Below, in pieces: positions 33,659-44,780 of a stretch of DNA of 64,000 bases (the first letter of the stretch is position 1; the number at the start of each line of letters is the position of its first letter). The stretch covers positions 636,539 through 700,538 of the forward strand of contig NZ_BSTC01000002.1 of assembly GCF_030269305.1 (NCBI RefSeq). The letters run 5' to 3'. The stretch is from Kineosporia sp. NBRC 101731. Its GTDB lineage: Bacteria; Actinomycetota; Actinomycetes; Actinomycetales; Kineosporiaceae. Position numbers and translations under genes: made by a program. Under the pieces are notes generated by a model that worked only from the letters and a program-made list of their open reading frames with translations, searched no databases and was not told where the DNA came from.

Positions 33659-35029
33659 GTGACCCGGACGAACAACAGCTGGAGGATCGGTGTGACGGCA
33701 GGGGCCGTCGCCACCGTTCTCATCACCACCGCGTGCTCAGGCGCCGGTGGTGGCGGTGGAGCCGGCAGTGACGGGAAGGGCGGATCCATCAATGTCCTGA
33801 TGGTCGCCAACCCGCAGATGACCGACATCCAGGATCTGACCGCCGACACCTTCACCAAGGAAACGGGCATCAAGGTGAACTTCACCGTGCTGCCCGAGAA
33901 CGAGCTGCGTGACAAGGTCACCCAGGACGTCGCGAGCAAGGCCGGCCAGTACGACCTGGCCACCGTGGGTGCCTACGAGACGCAGCTGTGGCAGAAGAAC
34001 GACTGGCTGCACGAACTCAGCTCGTACGCCGACGCGGACAGCGAGTACGACTCGGCCGACCTGCTCAAGCCGGTCGCCGAGAGCCTCACCGGAGAAGACG
34101 GAAAGCTCTACGCCCTGCCGTTCTACGGTGAGTCCTCCTTCCTGATGTACCGCAAGGACATCTTCAAGGAGAAGAACCTGACGATGCCGGAGAAGCCGAC
34201 CTGGAACGAGGTCGCCGACCTGGCGGCGAAGCTGGACGGCGCCGAGCCCGGCATGAAGGGCATCTGCCTGCGTGGCCTTCCGGGCTGGGGCGAGATGTTC
34301 GCGCCGCTGACCACCGTGGTGAACACCTTCGGCGGCACCTGGTTCGACAAGGACTGGAACGCGAAGGTGAACGCCCCGGAGTTCACCGAGGCGGTCAACT
34401 TCTACACCAAGCTGATCAAGGAGCACGGTGAGGCGGGCGCGGCCCAGGCCGGGTTCACCGAGTGCCTGAACGCCCTGAGCCAGGGCAAGGTCGCCATGTG
34501 GTACGACGCCACCTCGGCGGCGGGTTCGCTGGAGGACGAGGCGAGCAGCAAGGTCGTGGGCAAGATCGGTTACGCCTACGCCCCGGTCAACAAGACCGAA
34601 TACAGCGGCTGGCTCTGGTCGTGGAACTGGGCCATGCCCAAGACCACCAAGAACGCCGACGCCGCCGCCAAGTTCGCCCTGTGGGCCACCAGCAAGAAGT
34701 ACGAGCAGACCGTCGGCGAGAAGCTGGGCTGGGCCCGGGTTCCCAACGGCAAGCGCGCCAGCACCTACGAGATCCCCGAGTACAAGGAAGCTTCCGGTGA
34801 CTTCGGTCAGCTGACCCTGGAGTCGATCGAGCACGCCGACCCGACCAACCCGGGTCTGCAGCCCCGACCGACCGTCGGCATCCAGTACGTCACCATCCCC
34901 GAGTTCGCCGACCTGGGCACCAAGGTGTCGCAGTCGATCAGCGGGGTGCTGGCCGGCCAGGGATCGGTGAAGGACGCGCTGGACGACGGCCAGAAGCAGG
35001 CCGAGGAAATCGCCCAGGAATACAAGTAA
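33659..35029 (+). CDS. Sugar/polyol ABC transporter substrate-binding lipoprotein
   Basis: 456 residues from the GTG at 33659, preceded by AAGGAGG. A lipoprotein signal has its lipobox Cys in LITTACSG near residue 26. The mature protein is a family 1 extracellular solute-binding protein (INVLMVANPQMTDIQDL, LPFYGESSFLMYRKDIF, GICLRGLPGWGE). Overall it is most like the SmoE/MtlE sorbitol/mannitol binding proteins, an assignment made from memory of the family. It is the first gene of an importer operon with two permeases. Confidence 0.88.
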   Translation: MTRTNNSWRIGVTAGAVATVLITTACSGAGGGGGAGSDGKGGSINVLMVANPQMTDIQDLTADTFTKETGIKVNFTVLPENELRDKVTQDVASKAGQYDLATVGAYETQLWQKNDWLHELSSYADADSEYDSADLLKPVAESLTGEDGKLYALPFYGESSFLMYRKDIFKEKNLTMPEKPTWNEVADLAAKLDGAEPGMKGICLRGLPGWGEMFAPLTTVVNTFGGTWFDKDWNAKVNAPEFTEAVNFYTKLIKEHGEAGAAQAGFTECLNALSQGKVAMWYDATSAAGSLEDEASSKVVGKIGYAYAPVNKTEYSGWLWSWNWAMPKTTKNADAAAKFALWATSKKYEQTVGEKLGWARVPNGKRASTYEIPEYKEASGDFGQLTLESIEHADPTNPGLQPRPTVGIQYVTIPEFADLGTKVSQSISGVLAGQGSVKDALDDGQKQAEEIAQEYK

Positions 35030-35058
35030 AACCGACGTCTCAACCCTGAGGAGTGGCA

Positions 35059-36051
35059 ATGGCTACCGTTGCCGAAACACATCAGGAAGAGAACGCCGCC
35101 CCACCGGTTCGCCGGCCCACCGGGATCTCCCGCAGATCCCGGTGGGTCCGGCGGGCCCCGCTGCTGCCGGCGCTCATCTTCACCATCGTCATCACCCAGG
35201 TGCCGTTCCTCATCACCATGGGTATCTCATCCTTGCAGTGGAACCCGCAGAAGCCCGGTGACAAGAGCTTCCTGGGCCTCGGTGACTACACCTCGTTCGT
35301 CGGGTTCGACAACTACAAGACCGTTTTCACCGACGAACGACTGCGCAGCGCGGTCATCAACACGATCACCCTGACCGTGGGCACCGTGGCCATCAGCCTG
35401 CTGCTCGGCCTCGGCCTGGCCGTGCTGCTCGACCGCAAGTTCCCGGGCCGCGGTCTGGCCCGGACCCTGCTGATCGCACCGTTCCTGATCATGCCCGTGG
35501 CGTCTGCCCTGTTGTGGAAGCACGCTCTCTACAACCCGACGTACGGCCTGTTCAACGGCACGATCAACGCCGTCTGGAAGCTGTTCGGTGCCGACCACGG
35601 CCCGACCATCGACTTCGTGTCCAGCTACCCGATGCCTTCGGTCATCGCGGCGCTGGTCTGGCAGTGGACGCCGTTCATGATGCTGATCCTGCTGGCCGGG
35701 CTACAGGCCCAGCCGACGGACATCCTGGAGGCGGCCCGCGTGGACGGCGCAGGAGGGGTCAAGATCTTCCGCTACATCACGCTTCCGCACATGCGGCAGT
35801 ACATCGAACTGTCGACGCTGCTCGGCGCGATCTACATCGTGCAGCAGTTCGACGCAGTCTTCTCGATCACGCAGGGCGGCCCGGGCAGCGCGACCACCAA
35901 CCTGCCCTACGAGATCTACCTGACCACGTTCTCGAAGCTCGAGTACGGCGAGGCCTCCGCGGCCGGCGTCGTCACCGTGATCGGCACGATCGTCGTGGCC
36001 ACCTTCGCTCTGCGGGTCGTGAGCTCGCTCTTCCGGGAGGAGCACAGCTGA
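35059..36051 (+). CDS. Sugar/polyol ABC transporter permease (MalF/SmoF-like)
   Basis: 330 residues from the ATG at 35059 (GAGGAG five bases upstream). Six membrane segments, with the cytoplasmic EAA loop EAARVDGAGGVKIFRYITLP near residue 225-245 that contacts the ATPase. It forms the channel with the second permease, whose ATG overlaps this stop by one base. The ligand is presumably a sugar alcohol or sugar, as for the binding protein upstream. Confidence 0.92.
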   Translation: MATVAETHQEENAAPPVRRPTGISRRSRWVRRAPLLPALIFTIVITQVPFLITMGISSLQWNPQKPGDKSFLGLGDYTSFVGFDNYKTVFTDERLRSAVINTITLTVGTVAISLLLGLGLAVLLDRKFPGRGLARTLLIAPFLIMPVASALLWKHALYNPTYGLFNGTINAVWKLFGADHGPTIDFVSSYPMPSVIAALVWQWTPFMMLILLAGLQAQPTDILEAARVDGAGGVKIFRYITLPHMRQYIELSTLLGAIYIVQQFDAVFSITQGGPGSATTNLPYEIYLTTFSKLEYGEASAAGVVTVIGTIVVATFALRVVSSLFREEHS

Positions 36052-36947
36052 TGAGCGCACAGACGACCGAAACACCCAAGTCCGGAACCATCTTGAACCG
36101 GCGTAAGAAGAAGCCGGCCCAGGGCGAGGGCGACCTCGCCGAGACCGGTGGCTTCGTCTGGACGACGACGGCCTGGGTACTCACCCTGATCTTCTTCGCC
36201 CCCGTGGCCTGGATGTTCCTCACCTCGTTCCACAGCGAGGCGGACGCCGCGACCAACCCGCCGACCCTGCTCGCCGGGTTCACGCTCGACAACTACTCCG
36301 CGCTGTTCGACCGCGGGGTCGGGCCGTTCCTGATCAACTCGGCCACTGCCAGCATCGTCTCCACGCTGCTGGTGCTGGCGCTGGCGATCCCGGCGGCCTA
36401 CGCACTGTCGATCAAGCCGGTGGAGAAGTGGACGGACGTGATGTTCTTCTTCCTCTCCACCAAGTTCCTGCCCTCGATCGCCGCACTGCTGCCGATCTAC
36501 CTGCTGGTCCAGAAAATCGGTGGCCTGGACAACATCTGGATCCTGGTCGTCCTCTACACCGCGATGAACCTGCCGATCGCGATCTGGATGCTGCAGTCGT
36601 TCCTGGCCGAGGTGCCCAAGGAGATCATGGAGGCCGCCGAGGTCGACGGCGCCGGCACGCTCCGGGTGATCTGGAGCGTGATCGTCCCGATCATCACCCC
36701 GGGTATCGCGGCCACCAGCCTGATCTGCTTCATCTTCAGCTGGAACGAGTTCCTGCTGGCGAAGAGCCTGACCGCGGTCGCGGCTTCGACGTCGCCGGTG
36801 TTCCTCGTCGGCTTCATCACCAGTGAGGGTCTGTTCCTCGCGAAGCTCTGCGCAGCAGCCACTCTGGTGTCGCTGCCCGTGCTCATCGCCGGTTTCGCGG
36901 CGCAGGACAAGCTGGTGCGGGGCCTGTCACTGGGCGCCGTCAAGTAA
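36051..36947 (+). CDS. Sugar/polyol ABC transporter permease (MalG/SmoG-like)
   Basis: 298 residues, start ATG overlapping the previous stop. Six membrane segments, EAA loop EAAEVDGAGTLRVIWSVIVP near residue 200-220, and the Gly/Lys-rich end typical of MalG-type permeases (LVRGLSLGAVK). No ATP-binding subunit or polyol dehydrogenase gene follows. The operon ends 5 bp before a palindromic element, so a shared MsmK-type ATPase elsewhere must energise it. Confidence 0.92.
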   Translation: MSAQTTETPKSGTILNRRKKKPAQGEGDLAETGGFVWTTTAWVLTLIFFAPVAWMFLTSFHSEADAATNPPTLLAGFTLDNYSALFDRGVGPFLINSATASIVSTLLVLALAIPAAYALSIKPVEKWTDVMFFFLSTKFLPSIAALLPIYLLVQKIGGLDNIWILVVLYTAMNLPIAIWMLQSFLAEVPKEIMEAAEVDGAGTLRVIWSVIVPIITPGIAATSLICFIFSWNEFLLAKSLTAVAASTSPVFLVGFITSEGLFLAKLCAAATLVSLPVLIAGFAAQDKLVRGLSLGAVK

Positions 36948-36952
36948 TCCCC

Positions 36953-37026
36953 CGTGATCATGCAATCCCCCTCCGGGAGGTGGGAGCACCACCTCCCGGC
37001 CGAAGGCTGGGGATTGCATGATCACG
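36953..37026. repeat. GATCATG palindromic element between convergent stops
   Basis: CGTGATCATGCAATCCCCC and GGGGATTGCATGATCACG flank a GGGAGGTGG..CCACCTCCC hairpin and the CCGAAGGCTGG module. It starts 5 bp after the permease stop and ends 8 bp before the ABC-F stop, so it can serve both genes as a bidirectional 3'-end structure. Confidence 0.9.
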
Positions 37027-37034
37027 ACCAGGTT

Positions 37035-38858
<1,824 letters not shown>

Positions 38859-38863
38859 TGGGC

Positions 38864-39808
38864 TTAACCACGCACCGATTCGACGAGACGGGCACCGGGC
38901 ACCGGACCGTGTGCGCGTCGCACGTCGGCCGCTGCTCCGGACGCGGTCAGGGCGACCGCGAGATCAAGGGCTTGACTGGAGTCGCGGGCCAGGAACACCG
39001 TGGTCGGGCCGGAGCCGGACACGATGCCACCGAGCGCGCCGACCTTGCGGCCGATCTCCAGCGCGCGGTCCAGCTGGGGGGCCATCGCCAGGGCGGCGGG
39101 CTCCAGCTCGTTGTGCAGACGGGAGCCCAGGGCCGCGGCGTCACCGGCCCGCAGCGCGGCCATCAGGGCGTCGTCGATCTCGGGCCTGGGCGTGGGCTGC
39201 GGAGCCTCACCGGCCTCGCGCATCCGGTCGATCTTTCCGTAGACCCCGGGCGTGGACAGGCCGCCCTCGGCGAGCGCGATCACCCAGGTGTACTCGCCGC
39301 GGGCCAGCACGGGGGTGAGCAGCTCACCCCGGCCACTGCCGATCGCGGTGCCGCCGAGCAGGGAGAAGGGCACGTCCGAGCCGAGCTGCGCGGCCAGGTC
39401 GAACAGCTGCTCACGGTCGAGACCGGCGTGCCAGAGCGCGTCGCAGGCGACCAGGGCGGCCGCGGCGTCGGCCGAGCCACCGGCCATGCCACCTGCCACC
39501 GGGATGCCCTTGCGCAGGGAGAACGCCACGTCGGCCGATTCCAGGCCGATGTGCGCGGCCAGCAGCTTTGCTGCCTTCACGGCCAGGTTCGAGTCGTCGG
39601 TGGGCACCTCGTCGGCCTGGATGCCGTCCACCGTGATCGAGACCCCCGAGCCGGGCTCGGTGGCCCGCGCGGTCAGATCGTCGAACAGCGCCACGGCGTG
39701 GAACACCGTGGCGAGCTCGTGAAAGCCGTCTTCCCGGACCGGGCCCACCCGCAACTCAAGATTGATCTTGGCGGGCGCGCGCACGATCACCGTTCCCGTC
39801 GCCGCCAT
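38864..39808 (-). CDS. ispE: 4-diphosphocytidyl-2-C-methyl-D-erythritol kinase
   Basis: 314 residues of the GHMP kinase family. The substrate-binding APAKINLELRVG segment is at 10-21, the ATP loop PVAGGMAGGSADAAAAL near 105-121, and the C-terminal GSGPTTVFLA motif is present. It phosphorylates CDP-methylerythritol in the MEP isoprenoid pathway, which also supplies undecaprenyl carriers for EPS and cell wall. In many actinobacteria it directly follows ksgA; here a fused ABC exporter and a palindromic element separate them. Confidence 0.95.
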   Translation of the reverse strand: MAATGTVIVRAPAKINLELRVGPVREDGFHELATVFHAVALFDDLTARATEPGSGVSITVDGIQADEVPTDDSNLAVKAAKLLAAHIGLESADVAFSLRKGIPVAGGMAGGSADAAAALVACDALWHAGLDREQLFDLAAQLGSDVPFSLLGGTAIGSGRGELLTPVLARGEYTWVIALAEGGLSTPGVYGKIDRMREAGEAPQPTPRPEIDDALMAALRAGDAAALGSRLHNELEPAALAMAPQLDRALEIGRKVGALGGIVSGSGPTTVFLARDSSQALDLAVALTASGAAADVRRAHGPVPGARLVESVRG

Positions 39809-39874
39809 GCGCCCACTCTATGCAATCCGCGGCGCCCCTCCGAACGAGGCAGCCGCGTCCCCCCAGATCCACTC

Positions 39875-39985
39875 CGTGATCATGCAAAACCTCCCCAGTG
39901 TTCTAGAACTGTGACGCTGAGAGTTCTAGAGCTCCGGGGAGTGGGGCACCTCCCGGCCGAAGGCTGGGGGATTTGCATGATCACG
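39875..39985. repeat. GATCATG palindromic element, 111-bp copy with insertion
   Basis: Outer arms CGTGATCATGCAAAACC and GGATTTGCATGATCACG enclose the two TTCTAGA cores seen at 27942 and 44781. An extra roughly 28-bp block (GTGGGGCACCTCCCGGCC then GAAGGCTGG) is inserted in the right arm. It lies 14 bp beyond the exporter stop. Confidence 0.9.
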
Positions 39986-39999
39986 AACAAGGGGTTGAG

Positions 40000-42900
40000 T
40001 TACCCGGCCAGGTGGCTCCAGCGGTCGTCGAGCTCCGCCCACGTGCCCTGCGCCACCGCCCGGCCGTTGATCATGACGACCACCCGGTCGGCACGTTCCA
40101 GGGCCGCCCGCTTCGACGTCGAGCCCACCACCGTCACGCCGTGCTCGCGCAGGGCATTCCAGAGGTCTAGCTCGGTGCCGACGTCGAGGGCCGAGGACAC
40201 GTCGTCGGCCACCAGCAGTTCGGTGCGCGGGGCCAGCGCCCGGGCCAGGGCCAGGCGCTGCAGCTGACCACCGGACAGGCGGGAGCCCTTGTGCCCGATC
40301 ATCAGCCCGAGTCCGGAACCGGACTCGGCCAGGTCGCGCTCCAGCTGGGCCGCGGCCACGGCGGTGTGCAGGTCCACGTCGTGCCCGAGCGAGATGTTGT
40401 CGGCGATCGTGCCCGACAGCACGCGCGGCACCTGGCCGACATAGCCCACCTGGTTCGGGCGCAGGAACCGCTCCGGCTCGGTGACCTCCGTACCGTTCCA
40501 GGCCAGGGACCCCGAGTGATGGACGATCCCGGCCAGGGCCCGCAGCAGTGACGACTTGCCCGCCCCGACCGGTCCGACCACCAGCACCAGCTCACCGCGC
40601 CGCACCGTGAGGTCCACGTCGCGGGCACCGAGCATGCCGTCCTCGTGCACGGCGGTGAAACCGGTCAGGGTCAGCTCGCGCAGCGGCTCGCGGCCGGGCA
40701 GCACCGGCGCCGGGGCGGTGCCGGCCGCCACATCCACTTCGGGCAGCTCGGCCGAGTAGTTGCCCTCACCGATCATCGCGTGGGTGCGCCGGGTCCAGAC
40801 CCGGGCCGAGGGCAGCTGCGACACGAACGAGGCCGTGGTCCAGGCGAACCACCGCGCCGAGCCCAGCGTGGAGACCGCGATCAGCACGGCCGCCGAGCTG
40901 AGACCACCGTTCAGGTACAGCGCCCAGGCCCCGATCGGCAGCAGGCCGGCGGTCAGCGCCGGGGTGGACCGCGACCAGACCTGGATCATGATCTCCTCGC
41001 GCTGCCGCTCGCTGCGCACCTGGTCGAGCCCGGCCAGGTGCGACAGCACGGGCTGGGTGGCGCCACTCAGCTTCACCGTGCGGGCCGCCGACAGCGACGA
41101 CACCAGCGCGGTGGCGAAGGAGGCCCGGGCCGCGACCGTGCGGGCCGCCGCCTTCTCCAGCTTCGGGCCGAACCCGGTGGCCACGATCCCCGACAGCACC
41201 ATCGTGGCCGCGAAGAACAGGGCGGGCACGATCGAGCCGGAGATCGCCGTCATGGTGACCATGACGACCACGGCGGTGACGTTGTCCACCACGTTGTCGG
41301 CGAGCTGCACGACCCGCTCGGTGTCGCCGGACTGCGCGATTACCGCGGCGGGGGTGTGATTGCTGACCCGCCGGTCACCGGTCTGGCCGTGCGTGAGCCG
41401 CAGGTTGATGCGCAGCGTCTGACGCACCCACCACTCCGGGAACCAGCGGTCGGTGAACCACGGCAGCGGGGCGGTGAGGAGCAGCGCGGTGACGATGCCG
41501 GCCGACGGCCAGAACAGGCTGCCCGATCCGTCCACCAGGTCGGCCCACAGCCACGGCAGCACCGAGCCGTCCAGCCCGAGCAGGATCAGCACCATGAAGA
41601 CGCCGACCGCGGCGACCCCGTACCGGGCGTCGTTGCGCACCAGCTGGAAGATCTCGCGCACGGTGGAACCACCGGTGGCCTCGACGACCTTCGGCGGTTC
41701 GGCCCGGCCCGGCGGCTCCGACGCCACCGGCACCGGTGGGACCGGGGCCGGTGGGACCGGGGCCGGTGGGACCGGGGCCACCACGACGTCCTCCAGCAGT
41801 TCGCCCTCGACCGACCGCTGCTGCGGGAGGTGAGTACTGACACCGGCCAGCGCCGGCGAGCGCAGCTGGCCGCTCTCGACCAGCCGGGCGAACCGCTGCG
41901 ACTGGGCCAGTGGACCGGCCTCGAGCACGCGGCCGCTGTCGAGCACCACCACCTCGTCGCAGTCCGCCACCGACGACAGCCGGTGCGCGATCACGATGCC
42001 GATGCGCCCCTCCAGCAGCCGGGCCGAGGCGCGTTGAACCTGGTGCTCGGTGACCGGGTCCATCCGCGCGGTGGCTTCGTCGAGGATCACCAGGTGCGGG
42101 TCACGCACCAGGATCCGGCCGAACGCGACCAGCTGCTCCTGCCCCGCCGAGAGCACGTAGCCGCCCTCACCGAGCCGGGTGTCCAGACCGTCGGGCAGGC
42201 CCTCCACCCAGGCGCCGAGCCCGAGTTCGTCCATCACCCGGCCGGCCGAGCCGGTCAGCTCCGGGTCGAACAGGGCAATGTTCTCGGCCAGGGTTCCGGC
42301 CAGGATCTCGGTGCGCTGCGGCACCACGGCCACCCAGCGGCGCAGCAGTTCCAGATCGACCTGGTTCAGGTCGGCTCCCCCCAGGTCGACCGTGCCGTCG
42401 GGCACGTCGACCGAGCGGGTGAGCACCTTGGCCAGCGTGGACTTGCCCGAACCGGTGCGCCCGATCAGCGCGTACGAGCGGCCGGGCACGAAGGTCAGCG
42501 AGACGTCGTGCAGCACGGCGCCCCGATCCGACTCCCCCGGGTAGGCGAAAGTCAGGTTCCGGATGCACAGTTCACCCTCGGTCGGAGCCTCACCGCCGGT
42601 CGGCTCGACCTGCGAGGCCGACAGCATCTGCACCCGGCCCCAGGCCCCGAGCCCTTGCTGCAGGTGCGGCACCATCCGGCTGATGTGGTCGACCGTCGCC
42701 CCGAAAGCCAGCGCCAGAAGCCAGGTCGAAGTCAGCCGGGCGGCGTCGAGGTGCCCTGCCTGCAGGGCCCAGATACCGCCCACCACGACCACCGCGATCG
42801 AGGAGCGCACAATGGTGGACGCGACAACTGACAGTTTCGCGCTCAGTCGCCACACGACCCGTCCCCGGCTCAGGACCTGGCTCGACCGGTCGGCGAAAAG

Positions 42901-43524
42901 CCGTACCACGTAGGGCCGCGCCAGCGTGGTGCGGACGTCGTCCTGGCCGTGGATCGACTCTTCCATCACCGCGGCCAGATCCGACCATGCCTCCTCCTCG
43001 CTCATCCGGGCCGGATTGATGCGCCGGATCGGGCGGGACAGGCCCTTCACCGTGAGGGCGACCACCAGCAGCATGCCGACACCGGCCGGCCACCAGACGA
43101 ACAACGCCGTGATGACGGAAACCGTTGCCACCGCGAGCTGTTGAAAGATGCGCAGACCGCTGTTCCGGATCTCGCTGCCGACCTGGTAGATGTCCTGGTC
43201 AATACGGTCGAGCAACTCACCGACCGGCGTGCCCTCCAGCGCCGGCAACGGCTGGGAGAAGGCGACCGCACACAGACGGCGGCGCAGGTCGGCCGACCAG
43301 TCGGCGGTCAGCCGGGCGGCGACGATGTTCACGGCCAGATCGCCCAGCACGTAGAGCGAGAGACCGGCGGCCAACAGGACGAACAACGACCAGGAGCGCT
43401 CGAGCAGCACCGGTCCGGCCAGCGCCGCGGCGGCGGCCTGGCCCGCGCCCCCGAACGCCACGAGCACCATCACCAGGGCGCATTGTCGTGGCGAGGTCTG
43501 CCAGAGGTCTCGGAGCAGGCGCAT
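40000..43524 (-). CDS. Fused ABC exporter with two TMD-NBD halves in one chain
   Basis: 1174 residues from the ATG at 43524 (GAAGGA upstream); an ATG 14 codons earlier is possible. The order is TMD1, NBD1 (Walker A GRTGSGKST near 355, LSAGQ signature near 460, Walker B LVILDEAT), a Pro/Val/Ala linker with PPAPV repeats (about 575-605), TMD2, and NBD2 (Walker A GPVGAGKSS near 988, LSGGQ, Walker B LLVADDVSSALD). The two ATP sites are unequal: NBD1 has a variant signature, and in NBD2 the catalytic Glu after Walker B is Asp. Asymmetric sites are usual for heterodimeric exporters, so this is probably a fused heterodimer. The substrate is unknown (drug, lipid or peptide). It interrupts ksgA-ispE. 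Confidence 0.88.
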   Translation of the reverse strand: MRLLRDLWQTSPRQCALVMVLVAFGGAGQAAAAALAGPVLLERSWSLFVLLAAGLSLYVLGDLAVNIVAARLTADWSADLRRRLCAVAFSQPLPALEGTPVGELLDRIDQDIYQVGSEIRNSGLRIFQQLAVATVSVITALFVWWPAGVGMLLVVALTVKGLSRPIRRINPARMSEEEAWSDLAAVMEESIHGQDDVRTTLARPYVVRLFADRSSQVLSRGRVVWRLSAKLSVVASTIVRSSIAVVVVGGIWALQAGHLDAARLTSTWLLALAFGATVDHISRMVPHLQQGLGAWGRVQMLSASQVEPTGGEAPTEGELCIRNLTFAYPGESDRGAVLHDVSLTFVPGRSYALIGRTGSGKSTLAKVLTRSVDVPDGTVDLGGADLNQVDLELLRRWVAVVPQRTEILAGTLAENIALFDPELTGSAGRVMDELGLGAWVEGLPDGLDTRLGEGGYVLSAGQEQLVAFGRILVRDPHLVILDEATARMDPVTEHQVQRASARLLEGRIGIVIAHRLSSVADCDEVVVLDSGRVLEAGPLAQSQRFARLVESGQLRSPALAGVSTHLPQQRSVEGELLEDVVVAPVPPAPVPPAPVPPVPVASEPPGRAEPPKVVEATGGSTVREIFQLVRNDARYGVAAVGVFMVLILLGLDGSVLPWLWADLVDGSGSLFWPSAGIVTALLLTAPLPWFTDRWFPEWWVRQTLRINLRLTHGQTGDRRVSNHTPAAVIAQSGDTERVVQLADNVVDNVTAVVVMVTMTAISGSIVPALFFAATMVLSGIVATGFGPKLEKAAARTVAARASFATALVSSLSAARTVKLSGATQPVLSHLAGLDQVRSERQREEIMIQVWSRSTPALTAGLLPIGAWALYLNGGLSSAAVLIAVSTLGSARWFAWTTASFVSQLPSARVWTRRTHAMIGEGNYSAELPEVDVAAGTAPAPVLPGREPLRELTLTGFTAVHEDGMLGARDVDLTVRRGELVLVVGPVGAGKSSLLRALAGIVHHSGSLAWNGTEVTEPERFLRPNQVGYVGQVPRVLSGTIADNISLGHDVDLHTAVAAAQLERDLAESGSGLGLMIGHKGSRLSGGQLQRLALARALAPRTELLVADDVSSALDVGTELDLWNALREHGVTVVGSTSKRAALERADRVVVMINGRAVAQGTWAELDDRWSHLAG

Positions 43525-43629
43525 GGCAGAAAAATCCTTCGGGAGGCGGGGGCGGCCTCCCCACATTGCCGTCAGATGCGCCCTGAACTCAATGTATTTT
43601 CCTAGCCGCGGACCGACCGCCGGGTGATT

Positions 43630-43773
43630 TCAGTGACCGGCACCGCGTTCGGGTGCACCGTCAGGGCGCGTCTGACGTGGGAGCGAGGAGATTCGCTGCT
43701 CCAGATCGATACTGATCGCGCTCATCGAGGCCACGGTGATGGTCGGCGTTCCCGTGCTCCCGTTGTCCGTCAT
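43630..43773 (-). CDS. Possible small peptide upstream of the ABC exporter (tentative)
   Basis: A 47-codon ORF starts at the ATG at 43773 and ends 105 bp before the exporter start, on the same strand. It lies in the otherwise empty 365-bp gap between ksgA and the exporter. The peptide begins MTDNGSTGTPTITVAS and continues into an amphipathic stretch (ISIDLEQRISSL) before an Arg/Gly/Pro-rich end. Third positions of the first 30 codons are mostly G or C, as in real genes here, but the ribosome site is poor (AGG only). There is no cysteine and no match to a peptide family I know. It could be an exported peptide or leader, or chance. Confidence 0.25.
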   Translation of the reverse strand: MTDNGSTGTPTITVASMSAISIDLEQRISSLPRQTRPDGAPERGAGH

Positions 43774-43889
43774 GCGGGTGAACCTATGACCCCGGAACGG
43801 GCCGCGCCTCCCGGCGACACGGACATCCCGGCGGCCCACCGCGAAAATCCGCCGTACAGACCGTTCGGGCCGCCGGAACGGCCGAGTCG

Positions 43890-44747
43890 TCACCCCTTCC
43901 GGCGGGCAGCCGCCAGCGCGGAGAACTCCTGCACGGTGAGGCGCTCACCCCGGGTCTTCGGGTCGATACCGGCCTGGCGCAGAGCCGCCTCGGCGGCGTC
44001 GGCCGATCCGGCCCAGCCCGCCAGGGCCGCACGCAGGGTCTTGCGGCGCTGGGCGAAGGCGGCGTCGACGCAGGCGAACACCTCTTCCCGGGTGGCGCTC
44101 GTCTCCGGGTGCGGGCGGGCCGTGAACTGCACCAGCCCTGACTCCACGTTCGGCACCGGCCAGAACACCTGCCGCGGCACCGCCCCGGCCCGTCGCACAT
44201 CGGCGTACCAGGCGGCCTTCACCGAGGGCACGCCGTAGGTCTTGTCGCCAGGACGGGCCGCGAGCCGGTCGGCGACCTCGGCCTGCACCATCACCAGGCC
44301 ACTGGCGAGGGTCGAGACCCGCTCCAGCAGGGTCAGCAGCACCGGTACCGCCACGTTGTACGGCAGGTTCGCCACCACGGCGGTGGGTGTGCGGCCCCCG
44401 ACCTCCAGCTGCTGCGCCTGCACCAGCAGCGCGTCGGAGAGCACGACGCTGAACCGCTCCGCCGCCTCCGGGGCCCGGGTGGCGATCGTGGCCGGCAACT
44501 CGGCCGCCAGCTTGGGGTCGATCTCCACCGCGACCACGTGGGCACCCGTCTCCAGCAGCGCCAGCGTCAGCGAGCCGAGCCCGGGACCGATCTCGGTGAC
44601 CAGGTCGCCCGCACCCACACCGGCGAGCCGGGCGATGCGGCGCACGGTGTTGGCGTCGACCACGAAGTTCTGCCCGAGCTGTTTGGTCGGGCGGACGTCG
44701 AGCCGTCCGGCCAGCTGACGGATGTCGGCGGGGCCGAGCAGAGACAT
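43890..44747 (-). CDS. ksgA: 16S rRNA (adenine1518/1519-N6)-dimethyltransferase
   Basis: 285 residues from the ATG at 44747; in-frame codons further upstream come from the palindromic element and are not family sequence. The S-adenosylmethionine site is [14 protein letters not shown] near residue 52, with [12 protein letters not shown] before it and the catalytic NLPYN motif near 119. It dimethylates two adenosines in helix 45 of 16S rRNA. It lies between rpfB and the exporter, whereas in mycobacteria rpfB, ksgA and ispE are contiguous. Confidence 0.93.
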   Translation of the reverse strand: MSLLGPADIRQLAGRLDVRPTKQLGQNFVVDANTVRRIARLAGVGAGDLVTEIGPGLGSLTLALLETGAHVVAVEIDPKLAAELPATIATRAPEAAERFSVVLSDALLVQAQQLEVGGRTPTAVVANLPYNVAVPVLLTLLERVSTLASGLVMVQAEVADRLAARPGDKTYGVPSVKAAWYADVRRAGAVPRQVFWPVPNVESGLVQFTARPHPETSATREEVFACVDAAFAQRRKTLRAALAGWAGSADAAEAALRQAGIDPKTRGERLTVQEFSALAAARRKG

Positions 44748-44780
44748 AGACACAACGGGCGACCCTAACAGCCCCCTGTT

